DNA of 64,000 nucleotides from Psychrobacter proteolyticus (GTDB lineage: Bacteria; Pseudomonadota; Gammaproteobacteria; Pseudomonadales; Moraxellaceae). Both the position numbers and the translations under genes were made by a program. The notes under the pieces were generated by a model. That model searched no databases. It saw only the letters and a program-made list of their open reading frames with translations, and had not been told where the DNA came from. Below are positions 47,332-57,877 of the stretch, one piece after another. The first letter of the stretch is position 1; each line of letters opens with the position of its first letter. The stretch lies in NCBI RefSeq assembly GCF_003350005.1, contig NZ_QLKS01000001.1:229946-293945 (forward strand). Direction: 5' to 3'.

Positions 47332-47414
47332 AACACCTCAACGATTTAAACACGATAGTTAAAGACAGCTCGATAAGAAATAAATACCTAAGCGCTAATC
47401 ACAAAAATAAAGCA

Positions 47415-47443
47415 TAAAAAACCGCCATTATAATTGACGGTTA
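47415..47443 (-). terminator. Rho-independent terminator of rsmA
   Basis: On the minus strand AACCGTC pairs with GGCGGTT (one G-T pair) over a 9-base loop, followed by TTTTTTA. It lies 30 bases after the rsmA stop. Confidence 0.75.
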
Positions 47444-47472
47444 GTAGCATGCTTTTATTTATCAAAAATACA

Positions 47473-48336
47473 TTATACGTCTAGCTGTTGTGAATGATTG
47501 CTTAGGTTTACAAAGTCTGTGACGCTTAATGTCTCAGGTCGTGCCTGCGGATCGATACCACAAGCCGCAAAATCGTCTTCGCTCAATGTCGGCAGCAACG
47601 TTGATTTTTTAAAGATAGCACGTAGCGTCTTGCGACGATGGTTAAAAGTCTCACGTACGACAATGGCAAAATGCTCTTCGTCATTTGCGACTACTGGTTT
47701 GTTAATATGCGGCGTCAGACGGAAGACGGCACTAGTCACCTTTGGTGGTGGATTAAACGCACCGCGAGGAACGGTCAGCAAATAATCTGTATCACAGTGG
47801 TACTGCATGATGACCGATAAGCGGCCATAAGTCTTGCTACCCACATCAGCTGTGATACGCTCGACCACTTCTTTTTGCAACATAAAATGCATATCTTGAA
47901 TCACATCGGCATAGCTAAGCAGATGAAATAAGATAGGCGTTGAGATGTTATACGGCAGGTTACCCACAACGCGCAGCTTACCGCGCTCTTCACTATATAG
48001 CTCACGGTAGTCCACATGCATCGCGTTGTCTTTGATAATCTCAAAGTTTGGATGGCTATTGGCACCGATACGAATACGCAAGCTATCTGCCAAATCGCGA
48101 TCCAGCTCCACCACGGTCATCGCATCCACTTCTGCCAATAACGGCTCGGTCAATGCGCCCATACCAGGCCCAATCTCGATCAAATTGTCATCGCGCTCTA
48201 GACGAATACTTTCGACGATTTCGCGAATAACGCTGGTATCATGCAAGAAGTTTTGGCCAAAGCGCTTACGCGGCTGGTGCTTGGCAGCACGTAAGCTGTT
48301 AGAAATAGTTTGAGCATCAAATGAAGTTTTGGACAT
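47473..48336 (-). CDS. rsmA: 16S rRNA A1518/A1519 dimethyltransferase
   Basis: 287 residues. Dimethylates the two adjacent adenines at the 3' end of 16S rRNA. The AdoMet motif [14 protein letters not shown], the [12 protein letters not shown]-terminus, the catalytic NLPYNIS and the C-terminal [12 protein letters not shown] block are complete. It lies 156 bases downstream of pdxA (same strand), in the classic pdxA-rsmA order. ATG at 48336 with a weak ribosome site. Confidence 0.96.
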   Translation of the reverse strand: MSKTSFDAQTISNSLRAAKHQPRKRFGQNFLHDTSVIREIVESIRLERDDNLIEIGPGMGALTEPLLAEVDAMTVVELDRDLADSLRIRIGANSHPNFEIIKDNAMHVDYRELYSEERGKLRVVGNLPYNISTPILFHLLSYADVIQDMHFMLQKEVVERITADVGSKTYGRLSVIMQYHCDTDYLLTVPRGAFNPPPKVTSAVFRLTPHINKPVVANDEEHFAIVVRETFNHRRKTLRAIFKKSTLLPTLSEDDFAACGIDPQARPETLSVTDFVNLSNHSQQLDV

Positions 48337-48492
48337 AAAAGAGTCTTAATGTATAAAAGATAAATGGGCGATAATAATGTAATGGCAGCGATATGCTGAC
48401 TTTATAATGGCAAATTATACCACAGCTCATAATTAGGCTGTGTTTTCAGCCACTGTGTTTTTAAAAATAGTATAGCGATTCATCGGCAGTGA

Positions 48493-49581
48493 CTAATGGC
48501 TCAGGGATTTATCCGCCATCTCATTAGCCATATTTAGTGCTTGATATAGGCTGGTCGCACTCGCACCGCCGCTTCCTGCCAAGTCTAACGCCGTACCATG
48601 ATCGACAGAAGTACGAATATAAGGCAGGCCCAAAGTTAGATTGACCGTATCGCCAAAACCATGTGATTTGAGTACAGGCAATCCTTGGTCATGATACATG
48701 GCAATGACGGCATCGCAATTAGCCAAATGTCTGGTAGTAAATAGCGTATCGGCTGGCATCGCCTCTGATATATTGACACCTGCATCGATAAACTCTCTCA
48801 GAACTGGATTGATAATATCAATCTCCTCGCTCCCCAAGTGCCCACCCTCGCCTGCATGTGGATTAAGACCACAGACCAAAATACGAGGCTGCGTGAGACC
48901 AAACTTCTCTCGCATGTCATCGATGACAATTTGTACGGTTTGACGCACGTTATCCGCAGTAATCGCAGCAGGGATGTCTTTCAATGGCAAATGCGTAGTG
49001 ACAAGCGCTACTTTCATCGCTTGATTAGCAAGCATCATGACGACTTTTTCACAGCCACTTTTCTGCATAAAAAATTCAGTATGACCACTAAACATCGTCC
49101 CGTCTAACAGCTTGATACCAGCATCTATCAACGCTGATTTTTGCAATGGCCCAGTGACGATGGCAGCGACTGTATTATTTATTGCCAGTTTATGAGCAAT
49201 ATCTAACTGCTGAGCCACCATAGCTGAGTTAGCGATATTGATTTGCCCGCAGACAACTGGTGCGGCACAAGGGATATTAAGCAAAATAAAAGCACTATCA
49301 GCGTCTATATCTTGCTGCGATATCTGCTCTAAAAAGTTAACATCGACGTTATCGGCATTTATATCTGTATTGATAGTATGCCAACTAGGTATGCTTTTGA
49401 GCATGCCAGCCGCGACCAACTCCTCTGCGCGAGTTTGCATGGCTTTAGCGTCAGCAGTCACCCAAATTGGCCGAGCAAAATCTTGCAACTTACCCTCTGC
49501 TGCTAGTCCTAGTATTACGTCCATACCAATACCCGCAGGCTCACCTGTGGTGATTAATAGCGGTCGTTTTTCTTTTGTCAT
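48493..49581 (-). CDS. pdxA: 4-hydroxythreonine-4-phosphate dehydrogenase
   Basis: 362 residues. NAD-dependent enzyme of pyridoxal phosphate synthesis. Blocks ITTGEPAGIGMDV, SGHTEFF, GLNPHAGEGGHLGSEE and MYHDQGLPVLKSHGF are typical, and zinc-binding histidines are in place. ATG at 49581 with AAGG. It is the first gene of the pdxA-rsmA pair. SurA, which precedes pdxA in E. coli, is not present in this window; dnaB lies divergently. Confidence 0.96.
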   Translation of the reverse strand: MTKEKRPLLITTGEPAGIGMDVILGLAAEGKLQDFARPIWVTADAKAMQTRAEELVAAGMLKSIPSWHTINTDINADNVDVNFLEQISQQDIDADSAFILLNIPCAAPVVCGQINIANSAMVAQQLDIAHKLAINNTVAAIVTGPLQKSALIDAGIKLLDGTMFSGHTEFFMQKSGCEKVVMMLANQAMKVALVTTHLPLKDIPAAITADNVRQTVQIVIDDMREKFGLTQPRILVCGLNPHAGEGGHLGSEEIDIINPVLREFIDAGVNISEAMPADTLFTTRHLANCDAVIAMYHDQGLPVLKSHGFGDTVNLTLGLPYIRTSVDHGTALDLAGSGGASATSLYQALNMANEMADKSLSH

Positions 49582-49879
49582 AACAATAGCCTTATATTAT
49601 TCAAATTATTGATTTTATTGTATTTATAATTCACATTATAAGTTTTTATACTTAGATATTGTATGGTATCTCTTACTTCATAAAAAACAATCACTTCAGA
49701 TTTAGTTCTTTATCAAGTCTAAAAAACCACATTATGTGTTAAACTTTCGCATCTGATTGTAGCATTTACAGACAAACCTGAGACCGCGTTTTGGTACTTC
49801 TATCGTAGAGGCGCGCTACGTTTGTATTGCTCTATCATCGACATCTTTTTTCATACCCATTTTAACTCATTAGGCACTC

Positions 49880-51283
49880 ATGGCAGAAAACGACAAAACC
49901 GACGACTTACTCAATCAGACACCGCCACACAATATTGATATTGAGAAGGCATTGCTCGCGTCTTTGATGAGTATCGAAGAGGCGTACGACAAGATTGCCG
50001 ACATTGTCACCAAAGATGACTTTTATGCTGGGCGACATCAATATATTTTTGATGCCATTGCCCATTTGGCGGCAGTGAATGAGCCTTATGATACGGTCAT
50101 GGTACACGACTGGTTAGAAGCGCAAAAGTTACTCAAAGGCGCAGGTGGTGACAGTTATTTGGCTGATATTTTGAGCCAAAGTCCTGCAACATTATTTAAC
50201 CTGACTGCCTACGCCCAGCGTGTGCGTGAGCTATCAACCCTACGCCAACTGATTACCACTGGTAATGATATGTTGACGCTTGCCTATAATCCAAAAGACC
50301 AAAGCGTTAGTGACATTCTAGACAATGTCGAGGGCAAGATATTTAGTATCAATGAGCAGCACAACAAGCGCGCGGAACAGCGTGGCCCTGTCGGTATTAC
50401 TTCGGTCTTAACCAATGTTATCGATAAGATTCAAGAGTTAAAATCCAACCCTGACGGCATGATTGGTTTGCAGACACCATTTGCCGAGCTGAATAACAAA
50501 ACTCAAGGCTTACAAGCGGGTGACTTAATTATTGTTGCTGCACGTCCTTCGATGGGTAAAACCACTTTTGCGATGAACTTGGCAGAAGGGATTTTATTTA
50601 ATGAAGATTTGCCAGTCGTCGTATTTTCGATGGAGATGCCTGCTGAATCTATCGTCATGCGTCTGCTATCCTCATGGGGCGCGATTAACCAGACGCACCT
50701 GCGTTCTGGGCAAATGAATGAAGATGAATGGGCAAAGATGATGAACGCCATTCAACATCTGCAATCAAAGCATCTATATATTGATGATAGTACTGCCCTA
50801 CCGCCGTCTGAGATGCGTTCTCGCTGCCGACGTATCGCCAAAAACCATGATGGTCGTTTGGGTGCAATCGTGGTCGATTATCTTCAGCTTATGAAAGTAC
50901 CCAGTCTAGATGGTAACCGTGTTGGCGAGATTTCTGAGATTTCTCGTAGTCTAAAGGCGCTCGCACGTGAGCTTGAATGTCCCGTGATTGCATTGTCACA
51001 GCTTAACCGTAGTCTAGAAAACCGTCCGAATAAACGCCCTATTATGTCAGATCTACGTGAATCTGGTGCGATTGAGCAGGATGCCGATTTGATTATGTTC
51101 ATCTATCGTGATGAGGTTTATAATGAAAACTCGGACCATAAAGGCGTGGCGGAAATCATTATTGGTAAACAGCGTAACGGTCCTATCGGTACTATTCGTC
51201 TAGGCTTTGAAGGTCAATTTACCCGCTTTATCAATCTAACGCCAGAGTACTACCAAAGCGTGAGTTTTGAGAATGATGAGTAA
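49880..51283 (+). CDS. dnaB: Replicative DNA helicase
   Basis: 467 residues. Hexameric helicase of the replication fork. N-terminal DnaG-binding domain (PHNIDIEKALLASLM), then a RecA-like core with Walker A RPSMGKTT, Walker B VVDYLQLM and the LRESGAIEQDADLI motif. No intein interrupts it. ATG at 49880. alr follows in the usual dnaB-alr order, with an intervening hairpin. Confidence 0.97.
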   Translation: MAENDKTDDLLNQTPPHNIDIEKALLASLMSIEEAYDKIADIVTKDDFYAGRHQYIFDAIAHLAAVNEPYDTVMVHDWLEAQKLLKGAGGDSYLADILSQSPATLFNLTAYAQRVRELSTLRQLITTGNDMLTLAYNPKDQSVSDILDNVEGKIFSINEQHNKRAEQRGPVGITSVLTNVIDKIQELKSNPDGMIGLQTPFAELNNKTQGLQAGDLIIVAARPSMGKTTFAMNLAEGILFNEDLPVVVFSMEMPAESIVMRLLSSWGAINQTHLRSGQMNEDEWAKMMNAIQHLQSKHLYIDDSTALPPSEMRSRCRRIAKNHDGRLGAIVVDYLQLMKVPSLDGNRVGEISEISRSLKALARELECPVIALSQLNRSLENRPNKRPIMSDLRESGAIEQDADLIMFIYRDEVYNENSDHKGVAEIIIGKQRNGPIGTIRLGFEGQFTRFINLTPEYYQSVSFENDE

Positions 51284-51387
51284 CTAACCTTATAAAATTT
51301 AACCCTAACAAAGACTAAGCCTTATATAGACTCAGTTTCAATTATAGGTTAATGAATAATTTTATATAATCAGTTTTTAATACAATA

Positions 51388-51430
51388 GCCAGTACCGCAT
51401 CAACCCAATCGATGCAGTACTGGCTTTATA
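51388..51430 (+). terminator. Hairpin between dnaB and alr
   Basis: GCCAGTACcGCATC pairs with GATGCaGTACTGGC over a 9-base loop, followed by TTTAT. It lies about 100 bases after dnaB and 35 bases before the alr start, so it may be a terminator or a leader structure for alr. Confidence 0.7.
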
Positions 51431-51462
51431 ACTTCATAATTCTACTCATACAGAAGGCGATT

Positions 51463-52569
51463 ATGCGCACAATCACTATAAAACCAAAAGCCCTTACTCA
51501 TAACCTAAATCAAGTCAAACAACGAGCACCCCAATCTAAGGTATTGGCTATGGTCAAATCCAATGCTTATGGACACGGCGTGGCGGCAGTCTTGCCAGCC
51601 CTGCAGCAAGCAGATGGTATCGGTGTCGCTACGTTGACTGAAGCGCTAGAAGCTAGACAGTTAGGTTGGGAGAAAACCATCGGTCTAGTAGAAGGTGCAT
51701 TTACCGCTGATGAGTGGCAGCAAGCGATTGATCATGAGATTAGCTGCGTGATTCACCACAGACCACAGCTAGAATGGGCCCTGCAAAACATCCCGCCAGC
51801 TGGCAGTGCAACTAGAGTGGCTTGGCTCAAATACAATACAGGTATGAACCGTTTGGGTTTTAACGCTGAGGGTGTGCTATCAGCAGCAAAACGCCTAAAT
51901 GAAGCAGGTTATCAGCTGATCCTAGCCACGCATTTTGCCAATGCTGATGACCACGACCACCCATTAAATGCGATGCAGATTGAGCGTTTCTCAAGCGTGC
52001 TAGCGACTTTGAAAGACACCATTAGCCCAGATATCCAAGGCTCATTATGCAACTCTGCTGGTATCGTCAACTTCCCAGAGTACCATTATGACTGGGTACG
52101 TCCAGGTATTATCTTATACGGTAGCTCGCCTGTCGTCGATAAAAGCGCACAAGAATTAGACTTGCAGCCCGTAATGGAGTTTACTGCTCAAATCATTGCT
52201 CTACAAACCGTTAGCGCCAATGATGCGATCGGCTATGGTAGCCGCTGGCGTGCGCAGCAAGACACCAGAACCGCTTTGGTCAGCGTTGGATATGGCGATG
52301 GCTATCCACGTGTGGTCACGGATGATGCATATGTCACTGTCATGGATGCTAACGACAGCCAAAACTACTGCTGCCCAGTGATTGGACGCGTGGCAATGGA
52401 TATGATTGTCATTGATATCAGTAGCGCACCTGAGGGTCTTGCTATAGATAGCAAGGTCATGCTCTGGGGCGATGCGCCCCGTGTTGATGAAGTTGCAGGT
52501 CATGCTGGGACGATTAGCTATGAGCTGTTATGTCGCCTTAGCATACGTCCAAACCGTACACAGGCATAA
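51463..52569 (+). CDS. alr: Alanine racemase
   Basis: 368 residues, PLP enzyme that makes D-alanine for peptidoglycan. The PLP lysine region (VLAMVKSNAYGHG), the catalytic tyrosine in AIGYGSRW and VDKSAQELDLQPVMEF are visible. The frame is open 17 codons upstream, but the ATG at 51463 has GAAGG 6 bases upstream and matches the family N-terminus (MRTITIKPKAL). dnaB-alr is the standard order. The catabolic homologue dadX cannot be excluded, though the neighbourhood favours alr. Confidence 0.95.
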   Translation: MRTITIKPKALTHNLNQVKQRAPQSKVLAMVKSNAYGHGVAAVLPALQQADGIGVATLTEALEARQLGWEKTIGLVEGAFTADEWQQAIDHEISCVIHHRPQLEWALQNIPPAGSATRVAWLKYNTGMNRLGFNAEGVLSAAKRLNEAGYQLILATHFANADDHDHPLNAMQIERFSSVLATLKDTISPDIQGSLCNSAGIVNFPEYHYDWVRPGIILYGSSPVVDKSAQELDLQPVMEFTAQIIALQTVSANDAIGYGSRWRAQQDTRTALVSVGYGDGYPRVVTDDAYVTVMDANDSQNYCCPVIGRVAMDMIVIDISSAPEGLAIDSKVMLWGDAPRVDEVAGHAGTISYELLCRLSIRPNRTQA

Positions 52570-52666
52570 TCATTAGCGGCACAGTCATTAGCGTACAAGT
52601 TATGGTGGCTTGCTAATGTGATTTCGGTCTATTTGGCAAGCCATTTGATCTTGATAAAAATGAACG

Positions 52667-52694
52667 TTTACATTGAAAGTAAATACGCTATACT
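52667..52694 (+). promoter_or_regulatory. Putative sigma-70 promoter of argF
   Basis: TTTACA (52667-52672) and TATACT (52689-52694) are 16 bases apart, about 90 bases before the argF start. The box TTTAC-N7-GTAAA overlaps the -35 as a small inverted repeat, a possible operator. A canonical ArgR box is not evident. Confidence 0.55.
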
Positions 52695-52786
52695 AAAAGT
52701 TTGTTGTCAACCCAGTATACGCACTGACGCGATGCTATTGAAGACTGATGACGTTTCACTGACTGCGATCGACTGCTAGGATTACT

Positions 52787-53710
52787 ATGAGTTTGCGCCA
52801 TTTTTTAACCTTATCTGATTTAACCAAACAAGAACTAGAAAACTTAATCAAACGCGCAAGCGAATTGCGTAAGATGCAGCACGCAGGCGAGATCTACCAG
52901 CCTTTTGTTGGTCGTACGCTTGGCATGATATTTGAAAAATCTTCAACGCGTACCCGTATCTCATTTGAGACGGGTATGGGTCAATTTGGTGGTAACGCCA
53001 TATTTTTATCACCAAACGATACGCAGCTCGGTCGCGGTGAGCCATTAGAAGATTCAGCACGCGTGATTTCTAGCATGGTTGATATCATTATGATTCGTAC
53101 CTTCGGGCACGAAAAAGTTGAAACCTTTGCTGAATATTCCAGTGTACCGATTATCAATGCGTTGACCGATGACTATCATCCTTGCCAATTGCTTGCTGAT
53201 ATGCAAACCTATTACGAGCATCGCGGTAGTATCGAAAATAAGATCGTCACGTGGGTTGGTGATGGCAACAATATGTGTTCATCATTTATGCAAGCTGCTA
53301 ATCAGTTTGGTTTTGAACTACGCGTGGCAGCGCCTTATGGCTTTGAGCCTGATCCGAAACTTATGGAACGTTTCTCACATTGCGTCAGTTTGGTAGAAAA
53401 CGTACAAGATGCGGCAAAAGATTCTAACTTAATTGTCACCGATGTGTGGGCAAGTATGGGTCAAGAATCAGAGCAAAATACGCGTGCACGTCGTTTTGCC
53501 CCTTATCAAGTGACGCCGTCTCTATTAGACAAAGCTGACCCTGAAGTGGTGTTTATGCATTGCTTGCCAGCCCATCGCGGCGAGGAAATCTCTCATGACA
53601 TGCTTAATGACCCACGCTCTGTCGTTTGGGATGAAGCGGAAAACCGCTTACATGCACAAAAAGCATTGATGGAGTTTTTACTTAAAGACAAAATCAAGTT
53701 GCCTGCATAA
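52787..53710 (+). CDS. argF: Ornithine carbamoyltransferase
   Basis: 307 residues, anabolic OTCase that makes citrulline from ornithine and carbamoyl phosphate. Carbamoyl phosphate site [11 protein letters not shown] and [11 protein letters not shown]; ornithine-binding DVWASMGQE and catalytic [13 protein letters not shown] at 52787. It is a single gene with a promoter and a convergent terminator shared with rpiA. Confidence 0.96.
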   Translation: MSLRHFLTLSDLTKQELENLIKRASELRKMQHAGEIYQPFVGRTLGMIFEKSSTRTRISFETGMGQFGGNAIFLSPNDTQLGRGEPLEDSARVISSMVDIIMIRTFGHEKVETFAEYSSVPIINALTDDYHPCQLLADMQTYYEHRGSIENKIVTWVGDGNNMCSSFMQAANQFGFELRVAAPYGFEPDPKLMERFSHCVSLVENVQDAAKDSNLIVTDVWASMGQESEQNTRARRFAPYQVTPSLLDKADPEVVFMHCLPAHRGEEISHDMLNDPRSVVWDEAENRLHAQKALMEFLLKDKIKLPA

Positions 53711-53786
53711 CTTAGGCTATTCTATCAAAAGACAGTGAGATCAATAGTAAGATAACTTGCTAGTACACTCCTAAATAAGTTTCTAA

Positions 53787-53822
53787 ATAAAAAAGCCGTC
53801 CAGATCTGGACGGCTTTTTTGG
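53787..53822. terminator. Bidirectional terminator between argF and rpiA
   Basis: A palindromic stem AAAAAAGCCGTCCAG / CTGGACGGCTTTTTT with a 2-base centre, convergent between argF and rpiA. It should work on both strands. Confidence 0.93.
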
Positions 53823-53846
53823 TTGTACAAATAATTTAGAAATAGA

Positions 53847-54506
53847 TTAACGCGTGAGCGTTGTCACGCCATTAGCACCTGCTTTTAGCAGAACGTCTGC
53901 TTGGTTTGCCGCAAAGATACCATTACAGACCACACCTACGATATTATTTAGCTCTTTTTCGAGCGCGATTGGATTACTCACATCCAAGTCATAGGTGTCT
54001 AGAATGACATTGCCATAATCAGTGACAAAGTCTTCACGATATACTGGCTCACCGCCTAGTTTGGCCAATTGGCGAGCCACATACGAGCGTGCTTGTGGTA
54101 ATACTTCAATCGGTACTGGAAACGCGCGACCTAAGATATCAACTCTTTTACTATCATCGACCATACAGACGAACTTATTTGAAGCTGCAGCCACAATCTT
54201 TTCGCGAGTCAATGCACCGCCGCCGCCTTTGATAAGTTGCAGGTGCTCATTGACTTCATCAGCGCCATCGATATAAACATCCAATGTGCCAGCAAAGTTC
54301 AAATCGACTATTTCGATACCAAGCGCACGAAGTTTGTCTTCTGTCACCTGTGAGCTAGCGACAGCGCCAGCAAGCTTCAATTGTGGCAACAACTCAATCA
54401 AACAGTTGACCGTACTACCTGTCCCTACCCCAAGTATCATATCGTCTTCGATATAGCTTAGAGCAGCTTTGGCCGCGGCTTGCTTTTGTGCTTGCTGATC
54501 ACTCAT
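53847..54506 (-). CDS. rpiA: Ribose-5-phosphate isomerase A
   Basis: 219 residues. Interconverts ribose-5-phosphate and ribulose-5-phosphate in the pentose phosphate pathway. Motifs [20 protein letters not shown] and [14 protein letters not shown] contain the active-site Asp and Lys. Two ATGs lie in tandem; the second (54506) has the better spacing to AAGGA. It is divergent from ilvA across about 300 bases, an arrangement also known in related genomes. Confidence 0.96.
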   Translation of the reverse strand: MSDQQAQKQAAAKAALSYIEDDMILGVGTGSTVNCLIELLPQLKLAGAVASSQVTEDKLRALGIEIVDLNFAGTLDVYIDGADEVNEHLQLIKGGGGALTREKIVAAASNKFVCMVDDSKRVDILGRAFPVPIEVLPQARSYVARQLAKLGGEPVYREDFVTDYGNVILDTYDLDVSNPIALEKELNNIVGVVCNGIFAANQADVLLKAGANGVTTLTR

Positions 54507-54812
54507 CATAAATCCTTGGAAAATAAACGTATGGTCTTAAAAAAAGTAAAAGGCTAAAACAGATAAAATGCGCGGCTATTATAACCGATGATATTAACGG
54601 ATGTTAGCGCATCATGACGCTAATTTGTGAGTCCTATCGTGCCTACCTAAGACTCAACTTCGGCAAATACCTGCACTTCATGTAAATTCAAGCACGAAAT
54701 CCTAAGAAAACTGCAATTGAGTCTTGCAAGATACTAAAAATCGGCATAGGCTAATCTATTTCTTTTTTATATTCATCTACACTTTTTATATTCATTCTGT
54801 TTAGGGATTACT
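54507..54812. other. Divergent rpiA-ilvA spacer
   Basis: 306 bases that must contain both promoters. A 9-base inverted pair AAGACTCAA / TTGAGTCTT (54649-54657 and about 54717-54725) was seen, with no known function. No attenuator peptide for ilvA was found. Confidence 0.4.
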
Positions 54813-56366
54813 ATGCTGTCACACTGGGTACGAGCCATCTTACAAGCCACCGTCTATGACGTTGCTATTCAAACACCACTTGAAACGGCACCCAAGCTGA
54901 CCCAACGTTTTGCCAATGACATTCGATTTAAGCGTGAAGACTTACAACCGGTCAAATCATTTAAATTGCGCGGTGCCTATAACCGTATCAGTCAGTTGAG
55001 CGAAGAGCAAAAAGCGCGCGGTGTGATTTGTGCTTCAGCAGGGAACCATGCCCAAGGCGTGGCTTACTCTGCACGCAAATTATCATTAAATAACATCATC
55101 GTCATGCCAACCACGACTCCTGATATCAAAGTGGATGCGGTAAGAGCACTTGGTGGCAATGTAGATCTGCATGGTGATAGTTTTGATCAAGCAAACCGCT
55201 ATGCGATCGATCGTGCTGAACGCGAAGGACTGACCTTTATTCCGCCTTATGACGATGAACTGGTCATCGCAGGACAAGGTACTATCGGTCTTGAGCTGAC
55301 CCAGCAGTGGCGCAATATGGACTATGTATTTGTTGCCGTTGGTGGTGGTGGCCTGATTTCAGGCGTTGCCGCATTTTTAGGAGAAGTTGCACCGCATGTC
55401 AAAGTGATTGCGGTAGAAGCCGAGCAGTCAGCCTGCCTAAAAGCAGCGCTTGAAACAGGTGAGCGTGTCAAGCTCGAGCAAGTAGGATTGTTCGTCGATG
55501 GGGTGGCAGTCGCGCAGATTGGCGAATTGCCTTTTGACGTCGTCCGTACGCAAAAAAGCGATAACTCAGGTCCTATCGTTGAGCCTGAAGTGATCACTTG
55601 TACCAATGATGAAGTGTGTGCCGCTGTTAAAGATATCTTTGAAGAAAACCGCAGCATCGTTGAGCCTGCTGGTGCGTTGTCAGTTGCTGGTATGAAAAAA
55701 TATATCGAAGCCAATAATATCCAAGATAAAAACTGCGTCGGCATCATTTGCGGTGCCAATATGAATTTTGACCGCCTACGTTATATCGCTGAGCGTACTG
55801 AAATTGGTGAGAAAAAAGAAGCCATCTTTGGGGTTACTATTCCTGAACAAACAGGGGCTTTCTTAAATTTCTGCCGTAGTCTACATGGCCGTAATATCAC
55901 AGAGTTTAACTACCGTGCTGACAGCAAAAAGTCACCAGACTCAATGGAGCCTGCCTCAATCTTCGTCGGCATCGCTCTAAAAGAGGGCGAAAAAGAGCGT
56001 CAAACCATCAGTAACCAATTGTCAGACGATGGCTATACTGCCCACGACCTGACTGATGATGATATCGCCAAATCGCATATCCGTCATTTGATTGGTGGTC
56101 ATGCTCATGTCGAAAACGAGCAATTGCTACAAGTGGTATTCCCAGAGCGTCCAGGCGCACTACTATCTTTCTTAGAGAAATTGGGTGATGACTTCAATAT
56201 TACCTTATTCCATTACCGCAACCATGGGGCTGCTGAAGGTCGTGTACTGGTTGGCCTGCAAGCCTCTGAAGGCAATTCTCGTCAGCTACAAGACGCGCTT
56301 TTAGATATTGGTTATGACTGTGCCACGGTCAATGACAACATTGGCTATCAGTTATTTTTGAGATAG
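54813..56366 (+). CDS. ilvA: Threonine dehydratase, biosynthetic
   Basis: 517 residues, a PLP enzyme for the first step of isoleucine synthesis. The N-terminal catalytic domain has the PLP lysine in VKSFKLRGAYN, the SAGNHAQGVA loop and GGGGLISGVAAFL. The C-terminal third contains two ACT-like regulatory segments (about residues 340-415 and 435-515) expected to bind isoleucine and valine. ATG at 54813. Terminated by the hairpin at 56400-56431. Confidence 0.96.
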   Translation: MLSHWVRAILQATVYDVAIQTPLETAPKLTQRFANDIRFKREDLQPVKSFKLRGAYNRISQLSEEQKARGVICASAGNHAQGVAYSARKLSLNNIIVMPTTTPDIKVDAVRALGGNVDLHGDSFDQANRYAIDRAEREGLTFIPPYDDELVIAGQGTIGLELTQQWRNMDYVFVAVGGGGLISGVAAFLGEVAPHVKVIAVEAEQSACLKAALETGERVKLEQVGLFVDGVAVAQIGELPFDVVRTQKSDNSGPIVEPEVITCTNDEVCAAVKDIFEENRSIVEPAGALSVAGMKKYIEANNIQDKNCVGIICGANMNFDRLRYIAERTEIGEKKEAIFGVTIPEQTGAFLNFCRSLHGRNITEFNYRADSKKSPDSMEPASIFVGIALKEGEKERQTISNQLSDDGYTAHDLTDDDIAKSHIRHLIGGHAHVENEQLLQVVFPERPGALLSFLEKLGDDFNITLFHYRNHGAAEGRVLVGLQASEGNSRQLQDALLDIGYDCATVNDNIGYQLFLR

Positions 56367-56399
56367 CACGTTAATATTACATCTATAGAATCTACTATC

Positions 56400-56435
56400 A
56401 AAAGCGACTTCTCATGTGATTAGTCGCTTTTAATA
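56400..56435 (+). terminator. Rho-independent terminator of ilvA
   Basis: A 10-bp stem AAAAGCGACT / AGTCGCTTTT with a 12-base loop, 33 bases after the ilvA stop. Confidence 0.85.
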
Positions 56436-56551
56436 TAATATAACCCAAAGCTAACTCACAGTCATCAAATCTATTTGCAAATATTAAAGTTGCCCTAATA
56501 TTGTTTATATAAAACTAGATTTAATATAAAAACGAATGCAGAGTGACTCTT

Positions 56552-56974
56552 ATGAAAAAAAATACTGATAACAACAACCAAGGTTTGGTGAAAATCCGTC
56601 TCGATAAATGGCTATGGGCAGCTAGGTTTTATCGTACACGCACCCTAGCCAAACAAGCGATTGAAAGTGGACGCGTACACTATGCCGGTAGCCGGGTAAA
56701 AACCAGTAAAGAGATTTCAGTCGGAGATGAGCTAACCATTCGTCAAGGCTCAGCGACCGCGATGACCGAAAAGACTGTCGTTGTTGAGGCGCTATCTGCA
56801 CAGCGTGGCAATGCGACTGCCGCTGAGGTACTATATTCAGAGACAAAAGAGAGCGAAACCCGCCGTGCTTACTATGCCGAACAGCGCAAACTGGCCAACC
56901 TTGCTCGCCCTGACAACAAACCCAACAAAAAAGAACGCCGCGATCTACAACGTTTTAAAAGTAATCAAGATTAA
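56552..56974 (+). CDS. hslR: S4-domain RNA-binding heat-shock protein (Hsp15-like)
   Basis: 140 residues. The S4 domain (residues about 13-75) has IRLDKWLWAARFYRTRTLAKQAI and VHYAGSRVKTSKEI, followed by a highly basic C-terminal arm, as in Hsp15, which rescues blocked 50S-nascent chain complexes. The ATG at 56552 is chosen over a GTG three codons upstream. It ends at a terminator hairpin. Low-complexity Asn residues at the N-terminus are unusual but harmless. Confidence 0.93.
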   Translation: MKKNTDNNNQGLVKIRLDKWLWAARFYRTRTLAKQAIESGRVHYAGSRVKTSKEISVGDELTIRQGSATAMTEKTVVVEALSAQRGNATAAEVLYSETKESETRRAYYAEQRKLANLARPDNKPNKKERRDLQRFKSNQD

Positions 56975-56995
56975 AACCGTTTCACTATCTCACGT

Positions 56996-57024
56996 TTTGG
57001 CCATGCATCATATGGCCAAATTTT
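56996..57024 (+). terminator. Rho-independent terminator of hslR
   Basis: A 9-bp stem TTTGGCCAT / ATGGCCAAA with a 7-base loop and TTTT, about 20 bases after the hslR stop. Confidence 0.85.
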
Positions 57025-57181
57025 CATTGTTAAATGACGCTATTGTTTAGTCTCTATCCTTGCCATTCCAAGCATTAAGCGTTACGCTAGCAGCTGATTC
57101 AATCGATTGCATGCTAATAAAAGCCGCATTAACAATGCTGATCTCTTATAGCATGTTTTTTTTGTTATAGAAGGTCATATT

Positions 57182-57679
57182 ATGCTGATGAAAGCCTGTA
57201 CTCCCTCGTCTGTATTATTGGTATGTTTAGGAAATATCTGCCGCTCCCCTACTGCTGAAGAAGTTTTCCGTCAGCAAGCAGCGATTGCTGGACTATCCAT
57301 AAAAGTAGACTCAGCAGGCACCAGTGATTGGCACGTTGGCAGTGCGCCTGATGCTCGCTCACAACGTCATGCTAAGTCACACGGCTACAAAATCAATAAG
57401 CTGGTCGCTCGTCAAGTCAGTGCCAATGACTTTCGTGATTTTGATTTAATCTTAGCTATGGATTCACAGAATTTAGCTGATCTGCAAGCTATCAAAGACA
57501 GCATTACAGAGTCAGAAGATAATTTGGCAACACTAGCGCTGTTCAGTGAAGAAGACCCTACCTATTGCGGCAGTGATGTGCCAGATCCATATAAAGGCGA
57601 TAACGATGATTTCGAAGAAGTGATCGAGCGTATCGAATCAAGCGCCCAAGCTTGGATAGAAAGCTGGAAAGCCTGCTAG
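57182..57679 (+). CDS. Low-molecular-weight protein tyrosine phosphatase
   Basis: 165 residues. The P-loop CLGNICRSPT (CX5R) is intact, and the general-acid Asp lies in DVPDPYKGDNDDFEE. Members dephosphorylate tyrosine kinases (such as Wzc) or other proteins; no exopolysaccharide genes lie nearby. Two ATGs lie at the start (57182 and 57188); the first has AAGG upstream. It precedes murB with about 200 bases between. Confidence 0.93.
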   Translation: MLMKACTPSSVLLVCLGNICRSPTAEEVFRQQAAIAGLSIKVDSAGTSDWHVGSAPDARSQRHAKSHGYKINKLVARQVSANDFRDFDLILAMDSQNLADLQAIKDSITESEDNLATLALFSEEDPTYCGSDVPDPYKGDNDDFEEVIERIESSAQAWIESWKAC

Positions 57680-57877
57680 CCATACTGTCTATATTTCTGC
57701 TACTCTTGCATCCGGTATCCTCTATAATATAGTTAATCTTCTATAAAAGAGCTACAGCGTTAACCTCGCTTGAAGTATCACAGTTACGTCTGCACTCAGT
57801 TGCCTTGTATCTCTTTTAAATTGAATCAACTACAGCTACCTTATCATTTATTATCCTTTTGCCACATAGGCTATGTT

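Noticed and set aside
54648-54726. Inverted AAGACTCAA / TTGAGTCTT pair as a leader of ilvA
   Set aside because: The arms are 9 bases and about 60 apart, with no peptide rich in Ile/Val/Leu codons. Chance is likely.
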